64,000 bases of DNA from Castor canadensis (GCF_047511655.1 NC_133392.1:28320001-28384000), one strand, 5' to 3'. Positions 45,028-55,707 are shown, numbered from the stretch's first letter. Notes: generated by a model from the letters alone, not told the origin. A program made the numbers and translations.

Positions 45028-45112
45028 GGCTGGGCCATGGCTCAAGTGTTAGAGCGCCTGCCTAGCAAGCACAAGGCCCTGAGTACTAACCCCAGTTACC
45101 AAAAGAAAAAAA
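45028..45112 (+). mobile_element. ID-type SINE
   Basis: GGCTGGGCCATGGCTCAAGT to CTAACCCCAGTTACC. Confidence 0.85.
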
Positions 45113-45114
45113 AG

Positions 45115-45915
45115 AGCAGTGTATAAATTGGTAAGAAATGACTTGGGAGCACCCACACATTCTAGCCTTTATTTCATGAACTCTATTGTGACATAACTGG
45201 TGAAAATAGGGGGTTTGCAACTTTGAGGAAGAAGTGAAACAAATGGTCCAGACTGGCCTGTTAGAGATAGATACAAAGGAACTATATTTACTGTGAATAT
45301 TTACTGTGAATATTTGAATCAATTAAGTCAAAAAGGTTCAACCTAGATAATTAAGACAAAATGCTTTGCAGCTGCCTACTGTGAAAAATAGGTGAGTTCA
45401 AAGTGAAAAATATGTGTAGGAAAATAAGGTTAAGAGAAGTACATGAATACTGATCACAACTGTAAATATATATCATAGATATCAACAGTAAACATCCTAA
45501 GAGAATTTGGAATGAGGCTGAGTAATGGTTGAGTATAATGATCACTATCTTTTATTTTGTAAAGTAATTTTTCATAATAAAAGCGTAGAAGCTATTTTTT
45601 AGTTAAATTAGAATGTTGAGATAAATGTAAAAAGTTGAGACAGCCAGGTAGGAAGATGAATATTGTAATTTAGCTACCAGCAATGTTACAAAATGAGACT
45701 AGAATAGCTAGGAACTAGCTCTCTGGAATACCTCGGCATTAAGACAAGTTGAAAGAGCTTCAGTTTACTCTTCCTGTACAGCAGAAGGTAACTTTTCCTC
45801 TCACCCACACCCCACCTGAGTATCCCGTCCACCTTTGGATGGACACTGTAATTCCATTATACCTGATGACTAATTTTTGTAAACTTAGAAAAGATGATGG
45901 TCCTTCTACATTTCT
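45115..45915. other. No gene recognised
   Basis: AT-rich. It contains a 13-bp tandem duplication (TATTTACTGTGAA twice near 45286-45312). Confidence 0.35.
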
Positions 45916-45917
45916 TT

Positions 45918-46010
45918 CTTTTTTATTTTTGGTGGTACTAGGGTTTGAATTCTGGGCTTTGTATTCTATAGATGGGCACTCTATCACTTGAGTCACTCTG
46001 CCAGCCCTTT
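45918..46010 (-). mobile_element. ID-type SINE
   Basis: Antisense: GGTGGTACTAGGGTTTGAAT to CACTCTGCCAGCCC. Confidence 0.85.
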
Positions 46011-46035
46011 CTACGTTTCTTGTTCTCTCTAAAAA

Positions 46036-46250
46036 AACAAACTTTTTTATGGGACTGAGTTTTGAACTCAGGGCTTCATGCTTACAAAGCAAGTACTCTA
46101 CTGCTTAAGCCACACCTCCAGTCCATTTTGATCTGGTTATTTTGGACATGGGAATCTCACAAAGTATTTGCCCAGGCTGGCCTAAAACTGCAGTACTCCT
46201 GATCCCAGCCTCCCAAGTAGCTAGGATTATAGGTATGAGCCACCAGCAAT
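46036..46250 (-). mobile_element. B1+ID composite SINE
   Basis: Antisense: GGGACTGAGTTTTGAACTCA, CCACACCTCCAGTCC, then the B1 part CCCAAGTAGCTAGGATTATA. Confidence 0.88.
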
Positions 46251-46264
46251 CAGCATTTTTTCTT

Positions 46265-47018
46265 TTCACCACAAAAATATAACACCAGCAGGAATATGCA
46301 CAAAATGGACATTTCAATTAATTAGTACAAAATGAACATCATGGGATCCTCACCCAGGTCGAGACAAAGAATATGTTAACACTCTCAGAAGTCCCCATCA
46401 TGCCCTCCCAACTGTTATCCCTCCTCTTCCCCCACTTCTACCTCTATAATTTTCCTGAGTTTAACATCTATATAAATTGGGACATGCCTAGGAGTGGAAT
46501 TGCTGCTTCATGTGATATACATACATTCAACACCAACAGATATCACCAAACCCTTTCCCAAAGTGAATATCAAGTTACAATTGTCAGCAGTTTATAAGAG
46601 TTCATGTGCACATCCTTGTCAACACTTACTATTGTTGGTCTTTTAAACTTTAGGCATATGATGGCCAGTTCTATAAGGATTTCCTCTCTTGGGCTTCAAT
46701 TTTAATTTTTTTTTTGTTTTTTCATTAGTTGGGGTACTAGGGTTTGAACTCAGGGACTTGTGCTTTCTAAAGACGCACCCTAACACTTAAACCACACCTC
46801 CAGCCCTTAAAAATCTTTGTTGAAATAATTTTAAACTTGCATAAATGTTACAGAAATAACATGGGGAGTTTCCAGTGTACCCCAGTGACAATATGGTTAT
46901 GCTTTATCCTGTAATCATAGCATAATTATCAAAACCAGTAAGTCAACATTACACTAGTAACTAAACTAGGATCCTTTCAGATTTCACCAGTTTTTACATT
47001 ATTTATATGTGTGTCATT
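46265..47018 (-). mobile_element. Antisense old L1 fragments
   Basis: TCACCCAGGTCGAGACAAAG, CATGCCTAGGAGTGGAATTG and CATCCTTGTCAACACTTACT match antisense L1 text. 46810-47015 continues it. A SINE splits the copy. Confidence 0.6.
46706..46808 (-). mobile_element. ID-type SINE
   Basis: Antisense: T-run, GGGGTACTAGGGTTTGAACT to CACACCTCCAGCCC. Confidence 0.87.
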
Positions 47019-47095
47019 TTCTTTTTTGCCATACTTGGGTTTGAACTGAGGATCTTGTGCTTGCTAGGAAGGTATTCTTCCTCTTGAGCCACTCA
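47019..47095 (-). mobile_element. ID-type SINE
   Basis: Antisense: TTTGCCATACTTGGGTTTGA to CTTGAGCCACTC, lacking the 5' end. Confidence 0.8.
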
Positions 47096-47399
47096 TGAGT
47101 TCTGGGTGTGTGATTATATCACAAGTATAGGTGTGTGGAACAATGGAGTAAGTAAGTGATCCTTCTGAGGGGTGACAAGCTGATGTCAAGAGAAAGACTA
47201 GTAGGATCAATAATACCAGACACAGTGCCATTTAATATATGTGTTTAAATTATTATAAAAATTCAGTGATGGGAAAGGCTACTAGTTGTTGAAACTATAC
47301 ATTTGCACACTCTGTTCATACCTGTTGGAGAAACTGTGTGTATGGAAAGTGTCACTGGTTGAAGTCCATTTTTCATTATGGCACACAGAAGAAAAGATT

Positions 47400-47482
47400 T
47401 GCGGGGGGCTGTATCGGGGTTTGAACTCAGGGTTTTGCACTTGCTAGAGAAGTGCTTCATTGCTGAAGCCATGCGTCCAGCA
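47400..47482 (-). mobile_element. ID-type SINE
   Basis: Antisense: TGTATCGGGGTTTGAACTCA to GCCATGCGTCCAGC. Confidence 0.83.
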
Positions 47483-47489
47483 CCCCTAC

Positions 47490-48423
47490 ATCTGCTTTTT
47501 ACTTAAAGACAGCTTCCTGTGGGTGAGGCCAGTGGACACCCCTACAGGCTCTATCACTTCTTCCACTAGGCTCCCAGATTTGTGTCTCCTGCCCAGCCCT
47601 CTCTCCTGCATCACAACACTTATCCAAACTAATTGATCCACTTCTGATATTTTCTTCCCAGTGGCTGTGGAAGAAGGCCATACATAGAAAGCTCCAGTCT
47701 GCATCATACTTTTGGCTCCCAGAAAAAGCATCCATATATATGTTATTGACTCTGTCTGATAGGGAGATGTACCCAGTCATGTGGCCAAGGAGTGGTCTCC
47801 TGGACCATGAATCTCCCCTCTCAGATGCAGTCAATACCTCACCCATTTATCCTTGTCTCACACCAAGGTCACTTGAAAGTTCCTGTACCATCCTATGGCC
47901 CTCTACTGGAGGGAATTTGCTGACCCCTAGAGAGGGCTCTTGGCTAAAACTCAAGAAATTCAGCAGGCTAGAAATTCCACAAAGTTAACAACTCAGGAGC
48001 AAGCAGCATCCAGTGAGGGACAAAGTTGAAGGATAAATACCCTCATCCCCTTTCCTTCTCATGGGGCAATTCTGAGGTATATTCTATAGAGGTTTTTTGT
48101 TGTTGTTGTTGGTTTGGTTTGGATTGTTTTTTTTTTTTTTTTTTTTTTGGTCTGGGTCAAACTTGCTAGGCAGGCACTCTACCATTTGAGCAACTTTGCC
48201 AGCCCTATTCTGTAGAGTTTTACAGAAGGCCTCCAGCTAAATTAAGCCCCAGATACCCCCAGTAACCCATTAATTAATGTACATATACTTGGTTTTCTTC
48301 CCCTCTCTCACTTCCCTTCTCCCTCACTGTGTTTTCTGGGATAACCTCCCCCAAGAAACTACTTATGCCCAAATCCTGGCCTCAGGATCTGCTTTCTAGG
48401 GAGCCAAAACTAAAACAATTCCT
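47490..48423 (+). mobile_element. Ancient LTR-like region
   Basis: The end GGGATAACCTCCCCCAAGAA, ACTACTTATGCCCAAATCC, CTCAGGATCTGCTTTCTAGG resembles the 3' end of an ERVL/MaLR-class LTR. It is split by an antisense SINE at 48122-48207. No retroviral coding sequence was recognised. Confidence 0.4.
48122..48207 (-). mobile_element. ID-type SINE (partly deleted)
   Basis: Antisense: long T-run, then GTCTGGGTCAAACTTGCTAG to TTTGCCAGCCC; the middle is missing. Confidence 0.8.
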
Positions 48424-48512
48424 GTGCTGGGGATATAGGTCAAAGGTAGGGGACTTGCCTAGCATGTGCAAGGCCCTGTGTTCAATTCCTACCACTGAAA
48501 AAAAAAATCCCC
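48424..48512 (+). mobile_element. ID SINE
   Basis: GTGCTGGGGATATAGGTCAA to TTCAATTCCTACCACTG and an A-tail. Confidence 0.87.
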
Positions 48513-48695
48513 TAAAACAACCCCGGTAAAGAGAGGAAGCCATCTTCCTGAGAGCCTTATCAAGACCATATAGACCAGGAAGACATCTTCGACCCCAAAT
48601 CACATCTGTTGGTGACAATATCCTTGCTCACATCCCACTTTCACCTTTGATTTAAGGAGTGATGTTAAGAATGAATCTTAGGATATAATGGAGTC

Positions 48696-49054
48696 CAGCT
48701 GGGCACGATGGCTTACTAGTATAAACCCATCTACTCTGGAGGCAAAGATAGGAGGATTACAATTTTAGGCAGCCCAGGAAAAATTAGTGAGTCCCTATCT
48801 TAAAAACAAGCTGGGGTACCAGTGGCTCACCCTATAATTGTAGCTACTTAGGAGGCTGAGCTCTAGAGGATCAAAGTTCAAGGTCAACCAGGGCAAATAG
48901 TTCAAGAGTCCCCTCCATCTCCAAAATAATCAGCAAAATGGACTAGAAGAGTGGATCAAATGGTAGAGTGCCTGTTTTTTGAGCACCTGCTTTGCAAGTG
49001 CAAAGCCCTGAGTTTAAACCCCAGTCCCACCAAAAAAAAAAAAAAAAAAAAATG
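48696..49054 (+). mobile_element. B1-B1-ID trimer SINE
   Basis: Two B1-type units (48696-48810, 48815-48930) and an ID unit whose B-box half is extended by a second CACCTGCTTTGCAAGTGC, then CCCCAGTCCCACC and a long A-tail. Confidence 0.82.
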
Positions 49055-49055
49055 G

Positions 49056-50090
49056 CTTCTGTAGAGAGTTGGGAAATAAGTTAACATTCAAGCCTCCCCT
49101 GAACTGACCAGCTTGCTGAAAACAAGCAACTACCTGGCAAATGTGTGTTCAGAACTCAGAACTTCAAGCAGGAAACAGTGAATGCTTTCTCAAGGGCTGA
49201 GACAGAGGAAAAAGGAGGACTAATTAGTCATTTATGAACTACTTAGCTTTTAGGGAACCAAACCACAGGGAGAATCCTGGGTTCCAGCAGAGTATCAGAC
49301 TATAATTAGTAGAATGCTAGCATGTTTAGAAATTTGTAAGTTCTCCATAGCAACATGCTCAGCCTCACAAAGCCCCCAGAAATATGGCACTTTAAATTAG
49401 GGACAGAGATCTCCTGGGTCAAGGGACATGACTTGCTGGCACACTCCCCTCTACAACATTTAAAAAGAATGTAGATATATCATAAAAGACAAGGCTGCTC
49501 TGTGACCCACGTCTTGTGCTTGAGGAACTGCCAAGGGGTGCCAGCCACCAGGGAATGTCTAAACGGGGCAGCATCAGCACTGGGTGAAGCTAAAGTCCCA
49601 CCCTCTAGGAAGGGCTTCCTAGGAGAGGCAGTTATTTCTACTTAGAATATAGGCTTCCAGTTTCAGCTGTATGGTAGCCACTGCCCATCTGAGTAATGTG
49701 GATGAATACAGCCTTCAGACATGTTGCATTTGGCACATTTTTTAAGCTTTTCCTTAACTGCCAACATTTAAACACTAAGAAATTTTATATAAAAATCCAG
49801 ACATTCAAAGAGGGCTTGAGGGCAACCCCCAGCTGAGCTAGGAAGGTGGGAAAAATCAGAGCTGATAGCTAAGCTGCTGTTGTTGCTAGATTGTTTTAAG
49901 AACAAATAAATGAAAATGAATCGGTTCTAGCCAGCAACAACTGAAGGTGAGAACTGGCTGCTGCTGTGGGTAGGGCTGACCCTCTCTAGCCCATAACAGA
50001 CCTCGGCTAGCCTACTTCCTCCAGTTAAGATCCCTGCCCATAGCCTCAGAGTTGCTCGAACTAGAGGGCTCTTTCCACTCTAACATGCAA
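49056..50090. other. No gene recognised
   Basis: AT-moderate DNA, possibly including old transposon relics near 49310 and 49740. A CTCCATAGCAAC half X-box lies near 49350. No exon support. Confidence 0.35.
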
Positions 50091-50097
50091 TAGTTAA

Positions 50098-50342
50098 TAG
50101 CTATCACTTATCAAAAGGTTACATTGTGCCAGGCACTGTGGCAAGCAATTTGCATGCATTAGTTTGTTTCAGATTTATAAAACCTTCATGGTAGGATTAT
50201 TAACTTTATTGTTTAGATGAGAAAGCTGAGGTTCAGATTCCTAGGGAAACTTGCCCAATGTCACACTGGCCAGGAGGCAACAGAGACTTGAATCTGGAGC
50301 TGCCTGGGCCTAAGACATGGTTCTAACCATCATGCTATCCTG
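50098..50342 (-). mobile_element. MIR SINE, nearly full length
   Basis: Antisense: TGTGCCAGGCACTGTGGCAA, GATGAGAAAGCTGAGGTTCA, CTTGCCCAATGTCACACTGG, GAATCTGGAGCTGCCTGGG. Confidence 0.88.
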
Positions 50343-50581
50343 ACAAAAATACTGTATCTTTGTCAGCCTGACTTGTAACTGTAGCTGGAATCAAAACATC
50401 AGTAGATGTTTTATAAATTTAAAGATCCCACATTCAACAGCCAAGCTGTAGAGATGCAGGGGACTGTGTGCCCAGATGGCAGAAGATTAGGAGGTGGGAA
50501 GTGATGGAGACCATCATAGGTCACACTAGCTGAGCATGAGCACCTGAGGGCAAAGTGCTTCAGGGTTGGCATCAAGGGAAA

Positions 50582-50662
50582 AAAAGGGCTGCAGTTGTAG
50601 CTCAGTGGTAGAGCACTTGCCTAGCGTGCATGAGGCCCTGGTTCCATTCCCAGCACCGCCAA
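50582..50662 (+). mobile_element. ID SINE
   Basis: GGGCTGCAGTTGTAGCTCAG to GTTCCATTCCCAGCACCGCC. A young copy feeding into a (GA)n array. Confidence 0.9.
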
Positions 50663-50665
50663 AAA

Positions 50666-50667
<2 letters not shown>

Positions 50668-50733
<66 letters not shown>
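50668..50733. repeat. (GA)n microsatellite
   Basis: About 32 GA units growing from the ID tail. Confidence 0.95.
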
Positions 50734-50736
<3 letters not shown>

Positions 50737-51359
50737 TTGAAAGGAGGTGGAGGTGGAAGAGAGATAAGCTGGGGTGGAGTATGTGAACACAGGTCAGTTC
50801 CCTGGAGACCAGGATGTTTGTTCCACCTTGGGGAGAAACTCCAGAGGCTTTTAGTGCTGAGACAGACAGGTGGGAAGTAGGAGAGGTTATAGCAAATGTC
50901 TGAGCTGCTGGTGTTGGCAGGAACCTTCCTGACTGTGGGTGGTTAGGTGGTTTGGAGTGTGTGTATGTTGGGAAGGGGCAAATCAGGTGGCTTTCTGAGC
51001 TGGGGGCTGGGGAGGGGACAGTAGCAGTCTCTGAACCATGGGACCCAGTCTTCCTCATTTTCACTCCCCTGCCGTCTTTGCCTGAGTGCTTTATGGTGAC
51101 CAGTCAGGTACCTTTGTGGAAGACAGCCAAACCATCTCACAGAAAATATCGTGGGAACTTTCCCTATGTACAGAAACACAGCATCTAAGTCTTTACCTAC
51201 GGCCCCAGGACCTACGACCTGTGCTTTTCATCGAGGTAGGAAGGGAAAAAAGGGGAAGGGCTTGTGCACAGACACGCGGTTCCGTGGCCTTGATATAAGC
51301 AGTTGGCTCAGAGGCCAAAATCTCCAGCCTTGGCCAGAATCTCGCATCAAAGACCTGGA

Positions 51360-51373
51360 GCGCCCTCCGGTGG
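51360..51373 (-). promoter_or_regulatory. CTCF-like site
   Basis: The minus strand reads CCACCGGAGGGCGC, one mismatch (A to G) in the CTCF core. It lies in a CpG-rich segment beside island K. Confidence 0.4.
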
Positions 51374-51539
51374 AAGCCGAGAGCGCCGCAGGCAGGTGGT
51401 GGCGCGGGGCGGGGAAGCCGGAGGAGGGAGCTCCAGTCACGCGGGCCAACGCAGCGCGCCCCCTTCCCACCTGCGCGAGGGCACCTCGCCCCGGGGAGGA
51501 AAGGCTGGAGTCCGAGGCGGGTCGGATTCCCAGCCAGCT

Positions 51540-51740
51540 CTCTCCTCACAGGAGGCGGCCCATTATCCGGCGTCGTTAAAGAGCAATTAGATGGAAATTA
51601 AGCCGAGAACAAGTATTGATTATCTCATTAAGGCCGGGGGAGCCCGCTCTGTCGGGGAGAGTTTACCGCCGCTCACCCCATTATCTGCAAGGTGAAAGCC
51701 TGCGGTCATCAAAATCCAGTGATGTATCGATCTTACCCCT
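51540..51740. promoter_or_regulatory. Candidate enhancer island K
   Basis: Contains CCCATTATCC, CGTTAAAG, GCAATTAGATGGAAATTAAG, TTGATTATCTCATTAAGG, CCCATTATCTGC and ATGTATCGATC at the edge of a CpG-rich segment. Repeat-free. Confidence 0.47.
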
Positions 51741-51989
51741 ATCCCCAAACCTATTCTCGCCCCTCCCCTCTAGAGTAAGTGGGTTCTAGAGAAGTGACAC
51801 CAGGGATGTGATGAGGTGGCTTAGCACTTTCTCTTTAGTTCCCTTCCTTTCTTTAGCTTCTGATTCCTAATCAGTATTTTCCCTTGATGTTACTGAGGTA
51901 GAAGGAGACCAGGAACAGTTCACATACCTCCAGGTTTGAGAGAGAGAGAACATCCCTAGTTTTACGTCCAAGGAAGAGAAAACAGAGTT

Positions 51990-52092
51990 GTGATTTTTTT
52001 TTTTTTTTACTTTAATTTTTTCACAAACCAGGCTGGCCTCCAACACCTGGGCTGAAGCGATCTTTCTGCCTCAGCTGGAATTTCGGGCCTGA
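51990..52092 (-). mobile_element. Degraded B1-related SINE
   Basis: Antisense 7SL-like text: ACCAGGCTGGCCTCCAACAC, CTTTCTGCCTCAGCTGG. Confidence 0.55.
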
Positions 52093-52284
52093 GTGGAGAC
52101 TTGAGACTAATGAAAAGAATTTTCTGTTAACACAGTGTGTAGGGCATCTCTGGGCCCAAAACCCTAACCCAGGAGGGAGGGAGAAAGGCTTAGTTCTGGA
52201 CCCCCACCATCACCAAAGGAAAAGATTCCTGGGGTCACCCTGCAGGCTCCCTAAAGCTTAGAAACTTCAGAAGTCAGAAGAGGC

Positions 52285-52420
52285 AACCTTTGCAGAAAAA
52301 TCAGTGTGTTGGAAAGGAAAGTTATTTTCATCCTGGTTTTGCTTCTAATTGGATGTGTAAATTCAGGCAAGTCACTTTGCTTCTCCAGGTCCCCAGAGTC
52401 CTTAAAATAATACAACTGAA
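52285..52420 (+). mobile_element. MIR SINE
   Basis: CATCCTGGTTTTGCTTCTAA, GTAAATTCAGGCAAGTCACT, TTGCTTCTCCAGG. Confidence 0.65.
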
Positions 52421-52559
52421 GAGCCCTAAGTCTCCTGAGCCCTCAGACATCATAGTCTGTCAAGGTGCATGGGTCCCTGCTGGTAGGCATTGGGGAGGAA
52501 AGGCCTGAGTGTGTTAGCTGGTGGATTTTCCCAGCCAGTTCCCACCACTGCCCACCTCC

Positions 52560-52860
52560 AAGAGCTTATGGCCTGGATAGGGAGAAGACAATGAACTGAT
52601 AATCCAGTAAATAATAAATTACAGTTACAATATGAGTTACAAGAAATAGTGCAGGTGCTATGGGGGGCTGGGGGAGGAATCCTGCACAGGAAGCAGATGT
52701 TCTGATAAACGCATGGGAGCAAGCCTGTTGCCCCTCATTCATTCAACACACAATTACTGAATGCACACCAGAGCCCATGGTGGCAAAACCATGGTCCTTT
52801 CCCCTGGTTCTTCCAGTCTGGTTGGAAGACAGACATCAATGACACAACTGAACATATACT
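52560..52860 (-). mobile_element. Ancient interspersed repeat, family uncertain
   Basis: AGAGCTTATGGCCTGGATAG and, separately, TTCATTCAACACACAATTAC with TCTGGTTGGAAGACAGACAT resemble a widespread old mammalian repeat that I cannot name with confidence. Confidence 0.35.
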
Positions 52861-52879
52861 GAACATATACTGAAAAAAA

Positions 52880-53010
52880 GGTCAGGATGGCTGGTCATGG
52901 AAGTCCACTTTTGTAATCACAGCACTAGCACTGGGCAAGAGGATCATCAGTTCAAGGCCAACCTGTGCTACATAGTGAGACCCTGTCTCATAAATAAACA
53001 AACAAAAAAC
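52880..53010 (+). mobile_element. B1 SINE
   Basis: TCAGGATGGCTGGTCATGG, CCAACCTGTGCTACATAGTG, AGACCCTGTCTCATAAATAA. Confidence 0.87.
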
Positions 53011-53329
53011 GGTAGGGTGTAATGGGCAAATACAAGAATTGACTTTGGTGGAGGGTGGGGGAAGATGTCAAGAAAGCCGTGGTCTTCTCATTATTGAAGG
53101 TCGGAAGTCCTTAAATTGAGTCCATGGGAAAGCTGCGAGAGTTCCTTGGAGAGCGCGCCCCTCCCTCCCCCATGAGTCAAGACCCAGTCTTTCCTTGACC
53201 CTAGGTCCGAGACTCAGCAGGGAGCACGGACACTAGCGATCCCACGTGGCAGGACTCACCTGAGAGTCTCAGAAATGCCATGGGGAGCGGGGGAATGGAA
53301 AGGCGAAGTGGAGGGACAGTGGCGGCAAG

Positions 53330-53660
53330 TGGTGCGCCCGACCCGTGCCGGGCTGGCCGGCGCTGAGCTCGGTCCGGGAACCTGGGCTCGTCTCCCTGCC
53401 CCGGAGCCCGGCAACTATTAATCTTGGTTGATGGTTTCTCACCTCCTAATTGGGAGGTGGGGGGAGCGGGCCAGTCCGCCCTAAAGGTAGAAGCGGCTAA
53501 TGGGCCTCTTCATCACCGCCAGGAGCCGGTCCCCCACGGAGCGCGAGGGCGCTGCTGCAGGTGAGACGCAGCGCTGGCGGCAGCGCTTAATGAAGCCGCC
53601 GGGGCTGGGGCGCACGCAGGAGATCCGGGGGAGGGAGGCGGGTCCAGGTGAGAGGAGGGC
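53330..53660. promoter_or_regulatory. CpG-rich candidate promoter/enhancer L
   Basis: CpG-dense sequence with CTATTAATC, CCTAATTGGG, GGCTAATGGG and GCTTAATGAAGC. Strong splice donors face both ways: plus-strand GCAG|GTGAG at 53561 and CCAG|GTGAG at 53648, minus-strand CTCAG|GTGAGT ending at 53260. This suggests a bidirectional or non-coding RNA promoter, but no known gene was identified. Confidence 0.4.
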
Positions 53661-53709
53661 TCGCTCACCCCGGCGCCAACAGCCTTGCTCGGGATTCGGC
53701 GGGGAGCTC

Positions 53710-54425
53710 TTTATGTGAGCAGGTCTTTTGGGGGGCGTTGTGCTGGTGTCGCTGGGAGAGGACGCTGGGTAAGACTTGCACAAATAGGGGATTTTTTGGC
53801 GGTGACAGGCGTTTGAGAGCTGGAGTTGGGGATCTGAGAATCCGGTCCCTCCTGCAATAAGCGAGGACCAGGCACAAAGTGGGCGCTCTGCAAGTCCACA
53901 GAACCGGTGGGTCGCTGGTTCATTAAAGATGTGGAGGCGCCGAGACTGCGACAAAATTTTTAATCCCAAGCAAGAAGATGCCGGAAGATGAGGAGGTTAG
54001 GAGAAAAATGACCTACAAGGCTTGAGCCTAAAGTGTGCAGGAAAGCGACGTTAGAAGCAAGTGTGAATTCCTAGGCTTTTGGACCCAGTGATCCAGAGGG
54101 TCCAATCTTTTCATAGCCGCGCCCCTTCCCCCACCCGCGTGTGACTCAGTTTCCCTTCTGAGGCGTCTTTCTGAACTCCCAGCCCTCCAACTCCCAATCC
54201 TATCCCTCCTTCAGCGTTTGCTAGAGACGTGTCGCTAACCTCAGCCTCTTAATACAATCACCATCCCCTCCCCCATCCTGACCAAAACTGTCAGGAGGGA
54301 TGGGAATGGGGGTTGGGCCCACCAAGCCCCCAGCACAGTTCCTCTGCCTCCCCTGGGACCCGTCGCTGTCCGGGAACACCAGCTTCTCTGCGGGCTTCGC
54401 TGTCTCATGCTCGCTGTCAGCCTCT
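53710..54425. other. No gene recognised
   Basis: CpG-containing, single-copy-looking sequence between islands L and M, with no exon support. Confidence 0.35.
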
Positions 54426-54429
54426 TTCC

Positions 54430-54640
54430 CACCTCCAGCTGCATCAGAAATATATTGTATTCTCACCTAATCCTGTTCAATTACAGCATAATAAAACACA
54501 TAATAAAAACCTAATTCATTTTTCCTCCGCGCCCCCCCATCTCCCGACATCTTCTTGCTCGGGATTAAAAATCTGACTTCATGTTTGTGGCATCGCAGTC
54601 CCGGCATCTCCGCATCTTTAATGCATGAGGCAGGGGGCTA
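54430..54640. promoter_or_regulatory. Candidate enhancer island M
   Basis: Contains CACCTAATCC, TCAATTACAGCATAATAAAAC, ACATAATAAAAACC, CCTAATTCATT, GGGATTAAAAATC and CTTTAATGCATG within 200 bases. Repeat-free and next to CpG-containing sequence. Confidence 0.45.
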
Positions 54641-55093
54641 GGGACCCACCGATTCTACGATTCTAAGGTCTTGAAGTCCCCACGGCGCCTGCTAGTCACC
54701 TGAGGATGCCTGCGGGAAGGAGGGAGGACCTTGGATCTGCCTTGAGGCCCAGCCGCGCTCACTGGGGCGCTCAAAGGCCCCCACATTTCCAGTAGCCCAC
54801 AGACCCCGTGTGGTCTCCCCACAGCACAGCATTTGGGGATCATGTTTGCCAAGAAGACTAAATCTACCTGGTGCAGTCCAGCTGGAGAAGCAGAGCACAG
54901 GAAACCCTCCTTTGAAACCCCCTCCTCTCCTTTGCTTCTGACCCCGGAGCTGGCCTGGACAGTGAGTGAAGCTCTGTAAGACTTTCATCACCATCCTCAA
55001 CCACCATGCCCAGACCCTATGAGCTCCCTAACACCTTCTGATCACATTGTGAGATTAGAACTTTGCAGAAGGAGGTGAGAATCCAGTAAGAGA

Positions 55094-55180
55094 CTGGGGA
55101 TGTAGCTCAGTGGTAGAGCACTTGCCTACTGTGATCTGTTCATCCCCAGCACCAGGAAAAAGAGAAAAAGAAACCAATAA
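55094..55180 (+). mobile_element. ID SINE
   Basis: GACTGGGGATGTAGCTCAGT to TTCATCCCCAGCACCAGG, with a short internal deletion. Confidence 0.88.
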
Positions 55181-55373
55181 GAGAACATTTTATACAAAGG
55201 CACAGTATTGGTGAGTTTATAGATCTGAGATCCAAATACAACCCCAGTGATGTTCCTTCATCCTTCATTTCTTCCTACATTCACTTAGGGCAGAAGTTAC
55301 CAAATTTTCTACATTAGTGGAACACTTAATTTTTCAGTATTTTTTCACAGCATCTTCGGTCAAAAGAAATATC

Positions 55374-55575
55374 TAACCTGGTATGGTGGCACATATCTGT
55401 AATCTCAGCACTGAGGAGGCAGAGGCAGGAGGGTCCAGAATTCAAGGCCAGCCTAGACACCTAGTGAGTTCAAGACCAACTTGATCTACATAGTGAAACT
55501 TGTTTCCAAAAAGGGCTAGGGATGTGTAGAGATGTAGCACAAAAGGCCCTGGGTTCAATCCCCAACACTGAGAAG
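55374..55575 (+). mobile_element. B1+ID composite SINE
   Basis: CCTGGTATGGTGGCACATAT, CAGAGGCAGGAGGGTCCAG, then an ID unit shortened to GGGCTAGGGATGTG plus GGGTTCAATCCCCAACACTG. Confidence 0.87.
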
Positions 55576-55593
55576 AAAGAATAAGAAAGAGAA

Positions 55594-55707
55594 AAGGAAG
55601 GAAGGAAGGAAAGGAAGGAAGGAAGGAAGGAAGGAAGGAAGGAAGGAAGGACGGAAGGAAGGAAGGAAGGAAGGAAGGAAGGAAGGAAGGAAGGAAGGAA
55701 GGAAGGG
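55594..55707. repeat. (GGAA)n microsatellite
   Basis: About 28 GGAA units with a few breaks (one ACGG), grown from the SINE tail. Confidence 0.95.

Noticed and set aside
47490-48423. Possible intact endogenous retrovirus
   Set aside because: Only decayed LTR-like text is present; no gag, pol or env coding sequence was recognised.
50582-50662. tRNA-like A and B boxes in ID-type sequences (also at many other sites)
   Set aside because: ID elements derive from a tRNA and keep pol III boxes, but none folds as a functional tRNA. They carry A-tails and, where visible, target-site duplications.
53481-53969. 162-codon minus-strand open frame
   Set aside because: It lies in CpG-rich DNA where stops are rare by composition; no recognised domain, and it overlaps splice-donor motifs on the other strand.
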